A stretch of DNA of 32,604 bases from Caldifarciminota bacterium (GTDB lineage Bacteria > Hydrothermota > Hydrothermia > B15-G9), in assembly GCA_027037615.1 (NCBI GenBank), contig JALVZN010000074.1, positions 1 to 32,604 on the forward strand. The letters run 5' to 3'. The position numbers were made by a program, and so were the translations under genes. A model generated the notes under the pieces. That model did no database searches. It saw nothing but the letters and a program-made list of their open reading frames with translations, and was not told the origin of the DNA. Below are positions 8,808-18,600 of this stretch, piece by piece. How positions within the stretch are numbered: position 1 is the first letter of the stretch; each line of letters opens with the position of its first letter.

Positions 8808-10349
8808 TTAGCGGGAAATTTCGACCGAAGCCGTGTCCTGAGCCCGTTTTCTGCGCAAGATCAGGACGCCGAACGAATCGCTGACGGTTGTCCATTCATC
8901 TGAATTGATGAGCCGCCTCAAGAAAACCTGCCCTTCCTCCGTTGACATCGGCGTGTAGTCGTGCCATGTCGTGTCGATGATGATCAGTTGTGCGTCTCTC
9001 AAAGTCGGTATCTGATAGGTGTTACGGCGCAGCGCCAGATGCGGTGTGATGTGGTTTCCGGCAGCTACGGGCATATCGGACGGGATTGAGCCGAGCGTTC
9101 TGTCGAGGTAAGCCCTTTTTTGCTTGTTTGCTGCCAGTGGTGTAATGTAAGCCCCGTAAGGGAAGGTAAGTGAAGAATAAAATATACCAAGGAAGAGCCA
9201 TAAAAGTGGATCCTTCAGTTTTTTCAGTGCCTGTATGGAAATGTAAATTGAGATGGGCAGGATCACCGCCACATATTGGCCGTAGAGACTATAGTGCAAC
9301 CGCCTGCTATTCAATATGTGTTCCAAAAATGGAAATGCTATCATAACAAGCTTTTCTGGGACAAGGAGCGGCAGGAAGCCAAGAGAAAACAAGAACCTCA
9401 CAGTAACTCCAAGTTTCGCGAAGGATAGAAACGGCCCTTTGCCGTAGTTGGTGTTTATCTGAGTCATAAGCTTTCCGTACTGCGAGATAATGAGCACCGC
9501 TGTAAGGAAATAGGCGGCACCAATAACCGTAAGGAACAAGCCCATCCCCCTGTTCTTCCTGTCGAAAAGCACATAGTAAGCGCCTATTGAAGCGACTCCG
9601 ATGGCAACATCCTCTTTCGTCGTCATGGCCAGTAACAGAAGCAGAACCGCCCACACTTTTTGCTTTCTGTCGATCAACAGGAGGGCGAGCAGGAACAGCG
9701 GCGTGGCGATCGTCTCAGGGTGGAAATCAAAACCCGACATCCTGTGGAAGTAAAAGTTCACGCTCCAGAGCCACAAAAGCAACCATGAAGTGCGATCATC
9801 GATGCGATTGCGTTTGAGAAGGATGGCAATGATTACAGGTGTTGCGCCGAGCGCAACAGTCTGGGTGACCAACAGGACTTTCGGGCTGAGCCACAGGTGA
9901 TACAGATACGAAAGCGGGTATGCCATAGGCCAGAAATGCCCCGAAAAACCGTGCGTCCAGTTGAGACTGTCCCACACTTCGTGATATGCAAAAATGTTAT
10001 ACAGGATATTCGCCATTATCCCCAGGTCAAAACCTGTATTTATGAAGCTATCAAATTGATAAAATTTCAAAACGACAATTATGGATGTTAAAATTAAGGA
10101 AAAGAGAAAAACTCGTTTCAGACTGAATATGAGTGAGCGGCTGAAAAACCATATGGCGGAGGAAAAGGTCGTTACTAGAAAAGAGAAGTTTACGGTTCCC
10201 ACGCTTACACGGATTCCCAACACCTTGAAACTCCCACCATTTGTCGCTATGTGGGCCACTACGGACAAAGCAAAACTCGCGACGGAAATCGTTCCCAAAA
10301 TCAGTGCAAGCCTATCATGCCATTGATAACTGTGTGTTTTCCCTTTCAC
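8808..10349 (-). CDS. DUF2079 family multi-spanning membrane protein
   Basis: 513 aa, many TM helices; FDLGIMANILYNIFAYHEVWDSLNWTHGFSGHFWPMAYPLSYLY and RMSGFDFHPETIATPLFLLALL are characteristic. GTG start. Confidence 0.8.
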   Translation of the reverse strand: MKGKTHSYQWHDRLALILGTISVASFALSVVAHIATNGGSFKVLGIRVSVGTVNFSFLVTTFSSAIWFFSRSLIFSLKRVFLFSLILTSIIVVLKFYQFDSFINTGFDLGIMANILYNIFAYHEVWDSLNWTHGFSGHFWPMAYPLSYLYHLWLSPKVLLVTQTVALGATPVIIAILLKRNRIDDRTSWLLLWLWSVNFYFHRMSGFDFHPETIATPLFLLALLLIDRKQKVWAVLLLLLAMTTKEDVAIGVASIGAYYVLFDRKNRGMGLFLTVIGAAYFLTAVLIISQYGKLMTQINTNYGKGPFLSFAKLGVTVRFLFSLGFLPLLVPEKLVMIAFPFLEHILNSRRLHYSLYGQYVAVILPISIYISIQALKKLKDPLLWLFLGIFYSSLTFPYGAYITPLAANKQKRAYLDRTLGSIPSDMPVAAGNHITPHLALRRNTYQIPTLRDAQLIIIDTTWHDYTPMSTEEGQVFLRRLINSDEWTTVSDSFGVLILRRKRAQDTASVEISR

Positions 10350-10533
10350 GATTCAATCCTTTGCTTTATGTGTGTTATGGGGCAGAAAGCTGGTCAGGTA
10401 TTTTAAAGTCAATCGTCGATGTTACAAGTTTGGTGCCTTTCCGCCATACGATAGTTCCAATCGCCGTCCACAGGCCACACATAACGCTTTCTCTCAGCAT
10501 TAAAATAGACCCTGAACACCACAGGAGGCAGCT

Positions 10534-11511
10534 ATGAAAGAGCTAAAGTTCATCGAGGCGCTTCTGCCTCAGCCCACACCAATCCATAGGCTCGATGCCC
10601 TCGCATCGTATCTTGGGGCAAATGTTGAGCTTACGATAAAGCGGGATGATCTGACAGTCCTGCCATTCGGCGGCAACAAGACGAGAAAACTCGCTTACCT
10701 GCTGCACGATGCAGTTTCTCAGGGGGCTGAGATAGTGATGACAACCGGAGCGGTTCAATCCAACCATTGCAGGCAGACGGCGGCCGCCGCGCGCATGCTT
10801 GGCCTTAAACCGATACTCGTTCTCGGTGGTGAACGCCCGAAACGACCTTCGGGCAACTACTTCGTGGATCTCCTGATGGACGCTGAAATCCACTGGACGA
10901 CCATGGAGGCGAGGCTTGAGACACTCAACCGGCTGTATGAAGAGCTTAAATCCGCCGGCAGGAAACCGTACTTCATAACCTACGGAGGCTCAAATGCCCT
11001 CGGTGCCGCTGCCTACGCATTCGCCATGAAAGAACTCATTGAGACTCAGAACTTCCATCCTGATGTTATCGTATTCGCATCGTCGAGCGGCGGGACACAG
11101 GCGGGACTTGTCGCAGGAGCGCGGCTTTTTGGCTACAAGGGCAGGATCATAGGCATAAGCGTTGACGAGCCCGAGGAAAAGTTGAAAGAAAAGGTTGCGA
11201 GTCTGGCCACGCAGGTCACAGAGCTGTTGGACATCCGCACGGAAATAACCACGGATGAGATCGAGGTGATAGACACTTACGCAAAACCGGGCTACGGCGT
11301 GATGAGGGAGAAGGAGAAAAACGCCATCCTGACATGCGCACGAGTGCAGGGATGCATCGTCGATCCTGTTTACACAGGTCGAGCCATGGCTGCACTGATG
11401 GACATGCTCAAATCGGGCTACTTCAAGGATGGAACGAAGGTGTTGTTCTGGCACACAGGAGGCTCGCCTGCGATATTCGCCGACAGATACAGCTCTGCGA
11501 TTTTGAGCTGA
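10534..11511 (+). CDS. D-cysteine desulfhydrase / ACC deaminase family PLP-dependent enzyme
   Basis: 325 aa; IKRDDLTVLPFGGNKTRKLAYLLHDA, TTGAVQSNHCRQTAAAARMLGL, SSGGTQAGLVAGA, FWHTGGSPAIFA; GGAGG before ATG. Confidence 0.88.
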   Translation: MKELKFIEALLPQPTPIHRLDALASYLGANVELTIKRDDLTVLPFGGNKTRKLAYLLHDAVSQGAEIVMTTGAVQSNHCRQTAAAARMLGLKPILVLGGERPKRPSGNYFVDLLMDAEIHWTTMEARLETLNRLYEELKSAGRKPYFITYGGSNALGAAAYAFAMKELIETQNFHPDVIVFASSSGGTQAGLVAGARLFGYKGRIIGISVDEPEEKLKEKVASLATQVTELLDIRTEITTDEIEVIDTYAKPGYGVMREKEKNAILTCARVQGCIVDPVYTGRAMAALMDMLKSGYFKDGTKVLFWHTGGSPAIFADRYSSAILS

Positions 11512-11521
11512 ATAAAAAAGA

Positions 11522-11594
11522 TGCGCCGCGGGGGAGTCGAACCCTCAACCCTCGGATTAAGAATCCGATGCTCTGCCAGTTGAGCTAGCGGCGC
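11522..11594 (-). tRNA. tRNA-Lys (anticodon CTT)
   Basis: Minus strand GCGCCGCTAGCTCAACTGGCAGAGCATCGGATTCTTAATCCGAGGGTTGAGGGTTCGACTCCCCCGCGGCGCA. 7-bp acceptor stem, anticodon loop TTCTTAA, T-loop GGTTCGACTCC, discriminator A, no encoded CCA. Confidence 0.95.
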
Positions 11595-11612
11595 ATCTAA
11601 TGTTGGGTCAAT

Positions 11613-11641
11613 ATTGTAATTGCAGCCATCTGGACGGTCAA
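11613..11641 (-). promoter_or_regulatory. sigma70 promoter of tRNA-Lys
   Basis: Minus strand TTGACC (11641-11636), 17 bp, TACAAT (11618-11613), upstream of the tRNA 5' end at 11594. Confidence 0.65.
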
Positions 11642-11870
11642 GCTCAATTTGGCTATTTGTGCGACACCTCGAACTGACGAGCTGCCGATCTCTCGCCCAT
11701 CACCTCACGGATATCCCCTTTCAAATCGTCGGTCAACGGTTATTGCCCTCAAATCGCAGTGTAGCAAAGACATGCGTCCACATCCTGCCGATCCATCGTC
11801 CCCAACCAATCAGTTTAAGGATAGGGACACGAAACGCATGCCGTTGTCTCCAAACTGTAAGCAGCTCAGA

Positions 11871-12476
11871 TCACAATCTCAGGCCAAGCCCGAGAAGCAC
11901 CTGCGGGTCAATTTCGTTGAAAGGCGCCTCATTCCTGAGCAGTATGTTCTCTGCTCCTCCCATTAAGTGCAGATTTTCGCTGATGGACATTAAGCTGAAC
12001 TTGATGAAGAAGGCAAGAGCAACGCTGGTTAAACCGGCGGTCGTCTCAGCTTCATACGGTCCTATAAAGCGGTAACGAGGTGAAAAACGGAACACATCAA
12101 AACCCATGAGGAGATCATCCGTGCCCATGCCAATACGCAAAATTTTCGTAATCCTATAATCGGTGTAAGGCAGGAAATTCTGGGGCTCAGCAAAGTAGTA
12201 AATCCCTCGAATGAAGTCCAGCCTCAAGCCGACACCGTATCTGTGGGGAATTGAATACCAATCGGACTGCGTCAGAGGAAAGGTCGCATATTCGATATCT
12301 CCGATCACCTCAAAAGACCTGCTGCCAATCGCCACGCTAAACTCTGCGGGATACGAGTTTATGGGTTCACGGTTGAAAAGATCCCTCACTGAGACCTTCA
12401 CAACCCCTTCCACATTAAAAATGCCATGTAAATCGCTCACAAGGGCTAAAAGCAACACGAAAATGACACGCCTCAT
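11871..12476 (-). CDS. Small exported, probably outer-membrane beta-barrel-like protein
   Basis: 201 aa, signal peptide MRRVIFVLLLALVSDLHG, alternating beta pattern, terminal strand VLLGLGLRL; strong SD AAAGGAGGTG. Confidence 0.6.
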   Translation of the reverse strand: MRRVIFVLLLALVSDLHGIFNVEGVVKVSVRDLFNREPINSYPAEFSVAIGSRSFEVIGDIEYATFPLTQSDWYSIPHRYGVGLRLDFIRGIYYFAEPQNFLPYTDYRITKILRIGMGTDDLLMGFDVFRFSPRYRFIGPYEAETTAGLTSVALAFFIKFSLMSISENLHLMGGAENILLRNEAPFNEIDPQVLLGLGLRL

Positions 12477-12509
12477 AATGCACCTCCTTTCCTCACAGTT
12501 TCAGCTGAA

Positions 12510-12538
12510 ATGTTAAATTTCGGCCTAAAGTCTGTCAA
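12510..12538 (-). promoter_or_regulatory. sigma70 promoter upstream of the 11871-12476 gene
   Basis: Minus strand TTGACA (12538-12533), 17 bp, TAACAT (12515-12510). Confidence 0.6.
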
Positions 12539-12617
12539 TGCAATGAGAATTGAGACGATTTAACTGGCAGGTGTTGCAGAAGGGGCAGGGCGCGGCCGGC
12601 CCCACCCTCATTTGGTT

Positions 12618-15600
12618 TCACCGTGAGATAATAACCTTGGTGTTCGCCTTTCCGAACGGCGTCGATACCATGATGAAATACACGCCGCTCCGAAGTTCAG
12701 CTCTCAGGTTCACATCGTGATAGCCAGCCTCTAAGTTCCTCGTTGTCTGCCAGATGCGCCTTCCGGCGATGTCATAGATTGCGAATTTCGCATCACATGT
12801 TGACGGAATGGCCAGCTTCAGACCGATGACGCTGCCCCTGACAGGGTTCTGCGCCACTCCAAGCAGCTCAAACTCGGACGGAATTTGACCTCGCGCCTCC
12901 TCGATCAGCGTTGCAGTGAAGCCCACTGTGTCGCTCGTTGTAACATTCGCAGGTTCAGCGTTGTCCGCAGCCCTCACGAAATAGCTCACAGTGTAGTTTG
13001 CGGAGTCGCCAAGCGCAGGGATTTCGCCGCTCCACACTCCACCGCTCAGGCTCATAGCAACCGAATCGAACGGCGAACCATCAACCGACCAGAACAGCCA
13101 TGCCGAACCGACACCGCTCAGGTTATCCGAAATCCACGCATCAACATCGAACGGCCCGAAGAACCAACTCGTGTCGCTCAAAACGGTCATGGAATCAACC
13201 GACGGCGGCGTTATATCCACACCGAACGAATCGATCGGCGACCATTCGGATGCGTTCCCGGCCTCGTCGAACGCCATGACATGCCACTCGTATCGCCCTT
13301 CGCTCAGCTCGACCGCCATCGCATTCGTGTCAACCGTGTCAATGAGCACCGTTGAGCCACCTGAAAGTATCTCAACGACATAGTAAACCGGTGTCGGTTT
13401 GGCCCCTAACTCGAACTCCCTCCCGACAGAGAGGACACCTGCTCCGCTTCCATGCGAGATGCCCGGCTTCCTGCCGAGAGCCGAGACGGCCATCCTGCCG
13501 TAGAATTTGCCTTTGTTGTTCAGGGTTACCGAGCTCCACTGAAGCTGGAGAGCCGTGTCGCTCAGCCAGATTCCGCCTACGGGCGCGACCAACGCCGGCA
13601 CAGAAGGCGCATGCGCGTCAACAACAAACATGCCTGCCTCACTGAAATCACCTTCAAGTCCGTCGGATGTAACCGCTTTCACTCTCCACCAATAAACCGT
13701 GTCTGCAAGCGGTTGTTCGAGCGTGTAACTCGTATCGCTTATGTTGCTGATTTCGATTAGGTTCGAGGTGAATGCAGAATCCAAAGCTATCTGGAGCACG
13801 AATGTGCCGTCGAATCCGCTATCGATCGACCACACGAATGTCGGCATGGAGTCGGTTACAAACACGGAGTTAATCGGTGAAATCAGCTCAGGCGCAGGCG
13901 GCCTCAATCCGAAGCTGACGGGAACCTCCACCATCGGATTTGCACTGTCGTTGCTCTCAATCTCAAGCGTCGCAAGGTGATAGCCGAAGCTCAGACCCGC
14001 AGAACTCATCGCAATCTCCACCATCGTCGAGTCATTTTCGGGGACGGTGTCGCAGGCAATCGAGATATAGAGCCATCCGGTATCGGGTTTCGCACCGTCC
14101 AGAAGAGCATCAAGATGCGACTTCTCACTGTAATCCACAGCGATGTTGAAGATCAGGTCAGCGCTTCCGGTGTTCTGCACGATGAGCGTCTCGGAAACGG
14201 TAACAGCGGAATCCACAACAACATCAAACTGTTCAGGCAAAGCGACAATCTCAGGCGTGTTCACGAAAACGCGGGTCATCGCCGAATTGTTCGACTCGTC
14301 GGACTCAGGGATGGAGTCGTTCGGGTCGGCATAGACCATAAGTCTCGCTGTGCCAGTGAAATCGTCGGGTATAATCCAGTCAAACTGCGCCTCAGCGCTA
14401 TCGCCGGCCTCAACAACGGGCAGGACAACGCCGTCGATGAGGCTCGTGTCGCCATCCACGAGATACAGGCGGACAAAGGCGGCCAGAGCATTGGCCAGAC
14501 CGTTGTTTCTGACCCATGCGGTTATTGTGATCGTGTCGCCGCTATGCGGATGGTCGTCGGAAACCTCAATTTCATCAGGACTTATCGTAAGATCAGGGCG
14601 ACCATGCACGAAAATTGAAGCGGAAAGCCTGTTGTTGAACTCGTTGCGTTCCATGACCGAATCGTCGATGTCAACGACTACAAAGACCTCATGCTGACCC
14701 GGCGTCGGACTCCACGGGATGGAGACGGTATCTTCGGAAAATGCTGACATCGAATCCAGCACAACGCTGTCAATCAGCTCGCCGCCGAGCATCGGATCGC
14801 CGTCGTAGAAAGCCATTGTGAATGCTCCAGCGGAAACACCACCATCGTTCGCCACAACTGCAATAAGTCCCACCGTATCGAAGCCAGTGGTGTCAAAATC
14901 GATCTCGTTCACCATGAGGTCAGGCAGAACTTTAAGCCTTGCAAATGCCATGTTGTTGCTCTCATCCGGTTCAAGCTGCTCATCGTCAGGGTCGATAACC
15001 ACGAAAATCCGATGTTCGCCGTAGGTGGCCGCAAGTCTGGTCTCAGCTTCGAGATAACCGTCAGGCGCTATGCTACCAAGCCTCACAGTATCCAGCAGAA
15101 CCGATGCGGAATCGTTAGGGTTACCCTCATAAAACGCCACAAGCACCGAATCGGACGCAACAGGCCCGATATTGTGCACCGCAACCGTAACGATAACCGT
15201 ATCGCCCACAAGCGGATTTGGATTGTCAAACGAGATGTCGGCAGAATCCACAGCCAGATCCGCGACCGCATAGCAGTCGATGGATGCGATGTTGTTCGAC
15301 TCGCTCAGCTCATTCTCGACATCCTCAGGGTCAACAACGACATAAATTCGGTTGATCCCTTCCTGAACGACCCACTGAACCGTCAGCGTTTCAGCGCTGT
15401 CAGGGCCGAGCGCTATCCTGAACTCAGGCTCGATCAACATGCCACCGGAGTCGGGATGCCCGTAAGTAAACCGCACGGTTACCGTGTCCGAAGCCACATC
15501 ACCGCCGTTCCACACCACCGCGCCGACCGTTACGGTATCGCCGGGCGATGCAAATCTCTCCGAAACTGTCATGCTCGAACTGGAGACAACGAGGTCAGGC

Positions 15601-18600
15601 AGGATCGGATGTGCACCCATGTTCAAATCGCCCAGCGACATGTCGGATTTGATACCCTTGCCAGCGAAGAACAACCCGTCGGCGAAATACATGCCGTCCT
15701 CAGCCATGCTCGGCTGTGAGCCGCTCCAGTTCCATTTCGACCAGATGTAAAGCGCATTGTTGTTGGCATCGATGGCCATCGTCGCAAGCCAATCCGTGAG
15801 CGAATCGTCGGTCAACGCTCTCGGCTGTATCCATCCGCTTCCACTGCGCAGGTCTTTCATCGTGTAGAACAGATCGCCGTCGTAGCCCTGATAGCCGCGC
15901 CAGAACACCATCACAATGCCCTGATTCGTAACCTGCACGATCGGTTGATATGCGAACTGCGGCGTCTCGTAAATCAGCTCAGGCGTGCTCCAATCGCCTG
16001 TCGTGTCCATCATCGAGAAGTAAAGCCTGTCGATGGTGCTGTCCTTCGCCGTCCACACCACAATCGCGCGACCGAGCGAATCGAAGACCACCGATGCGTT
16101 CTGCTCGGCCTCCTGTGCGGTCGAGGTCAGCATCTCAGCCGAACTCCACGAATGGCCGTCCCAGATGGCATATTTGAGGTCGGTGTCGAATGTCGTTGTA
16201 AAATCGCCGTCGCCATCGTAGAGCCACACCGCAATCGCAGTCCCATCAGGCGAATATGCGACTTTGACCATGCAATCGGCACCGTTATCGACATCGGTGC
16301 CCGGAATCGGCGCTGGCTCACTCCAATGAGTGCCGTCCCAGTAGGTGTAATAGACCGCCCAGCTCCGCCTATCCGAAATGGAATCGCTCAAAATCTTGTT
16401 CCATGCGACGAGCACCTGTCCCTGAGGGCCGACCGCGACGGATGCAAGCCCATCGGGCAGGCTGTCGCTGATGAGCGGCTGGACATCGCTCCACTCGCCC
16501 GTCGTGTGATTCCAAACCGAATAGTAGATGTCCTGAGTTCTGAAGATTGCATTGAGGTCTTTGACATAGCCCGGTGCGGTGTTGGCGCTCCACACAGCTA
16601 TCGCATCGCCGTTTGGCATGAACGCAACCACAGGGTCAAGTTCAAACCTGTCGTTTGAACCGCTCTCGATGGGCTGCGCAGTGCCCCACGATGTGCCATC
16701 CCACACGGCGTAATAGACATCCGGATCCGCACGGCCCGGCGTCGGGTCGTTGTCGTGTATCCAGACGACCATGGCATGTCCGCTGTCGTCGGTCGCCATG
16801 TATGGGTTTGGCAGGATGTCGGGCAGGTTGAGTGAATCAAGCCGTGCAAGGAGAATTGGCATCCTCTCAGCAAGTATCCGTTCGCCCTCGGTTCCGAAAG
16901 CCCACGGCCCAAGCGTATCCTGATAAAGCGTTCCTGAAATCCAGCCCCATCCGAGCGAACCTACGAGTTCAAACGGGACCACAAATGCGCCTGATAGGTG
17001 GAAACCCGGCGGCGGATAGAGCAATCTGGACTCAATGTCGGCGGTAGGATGTGCGACCATGGCGACACTTGCCACTCCGAATGCAACCTCGACTTTCGCC
17101 GATAGGTCAACGAGTATCTCCACTGCAGGGTCGATGAAGAGGCTATCGAATGTGAAGGATGAGTTTATGAACGCACCAACATCGTCTATCCTTGGCCTGA
17201 CTTCACCGCCAAAATCGACTCCTACTGTTACAGGGATACCGTGAACCAGAACATTCAGATCCTGATGGACTTCTGGCAGGACGAACGGGTCGAACTCGAA
17301 CGGCTGGTTCATGTGGAACTCTATCTGATCAAACTCAAGCGACCACGGGTCAAGATAGCCTGTAACAACGACATAGTGCTCTCTGCCAAGCTCTTCGAGT
17401 ATCTCATAGATGTTGCCGCTGAATATCTCGTTGCCCAAAATCACGATATCGCCGCCGAAATCCGGGTTGAACGGGATCGGGTCGCCGCCTCGCTCAAGCG
17501 GAACGCTGGCATTCAGTAACGCACCGGCCGCAATCCTCGTCTCAAGTCTGCCCAAAAGAAGGACATCGGACGGAATGAAATAATCGCCGTTTAAATCTAT
17601 AGGGAAATACTGCTCGCCGGTCCTGTAAACGCCTGCATCGTAATCGAAATAGAAATCACAGCCGAAATCCTGCATGTAAACCTGAAGCCAGTGCGGCATC
17701 GGAGCCGTGTTCACGGTGTAAGTAACGGGTTCGGAGGGCGTTCCGCTGAGGTCATAGGCAACGACTTTGAGCGGCACGACATGCGGAAGCTGCCCAACAT
17801 CGTATTCCACGCTCCAGCCGTCCGACGGGTCGTCATCGACAAGTGTATCGTCCTCAAAGATGAACATCACTCTCGCAACATCGTTCGCACTGTCAGGGTC
17901 CGTTACCTGAGCGGTAAATCGGTTGATAAGCTCGACGCCTGAGATGTAGCGGCCGAAGATGTCCTCGTCCGGATCGCCATCGTATTCTGCGACGACAGCC
18001 TGAACTATCGGTCCGCGCTCACGGAATGTCTCCGAGATGATGTTGTTCTCCTCGTTCGTCTCAGGGATGATGTTGTCAGGGTCAACCGAGACATAGAGCG
18101 TGTAAGACGGAAACTGAGGCGTCCAGAATGTCGAGACCGTCGTCGATTGGCCGGGATCGAGTTCATCGATGACGCTGTCGGCGATGGTGAGGAGCTCGCC
18201 TGTGCCTGCCGTGAGGTCCTCCACCATGAACCTGACGGGTATATTCCGCGCCGTATCGCCATGATTGGCGACAGTCGCCGTAATCAGAAGCCCATCGTTC
18301 TGATGCTCGACAACGAGGTCAGTGGGCGTGAGGTCGGAGGAGTATCTCACCTGACGATACAGCATCTGGATCTCCTCATCCGTCAGCGGACGGTTGTAAA
18401 CCCTGATCTCGTCAAGAAGACCGTTGAAAAGTTCGTCAATACTCCAACTGCTTAGAGCTATGTAGTTATTTGTACGCGTGATCGGGCGAGGAATGTTCGT
18501 GATGTCACTGGGCTCCCCATCAACATTGAAGGTGGGCATTCTCTCGCCGTTTATAAAGATGTCAACATGAAGGAACCCATCGTCCCCCGGCGTTCCCCTT

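Noticed and set aside
11450-11463. GGCACACAGGAGGC as a sigma-54 promoter
   Set aside because: GG-N10-GC spacing occurs but the TTGC element is missing and it lies inside the conserved C-terminal coding part of the PLP enzyme.
11620-12075. Plus-strand ORFs 11620..12075 and 11649..11966
   Set aside because: No recognisable motif, partly antisense to a better-supported exported protein with promoter and SD.
12580-12606. GC-rich GGGGCAGGGCGCGGCCGGCCCC after the giant gene as a terminator
   Set aside because: Inverted repeat is imperfect and has no T-tract in the minus-strand direction.
13352-16658. Long plus-strand ORFs opposite the giant gene (for example 13977..14618, 15012..15719, 15945..16658)
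   Set aside because: Antisense shadow ORFs with Arg/His-rich, non-domain composition; the minus frame has clear repeat domains throughout.
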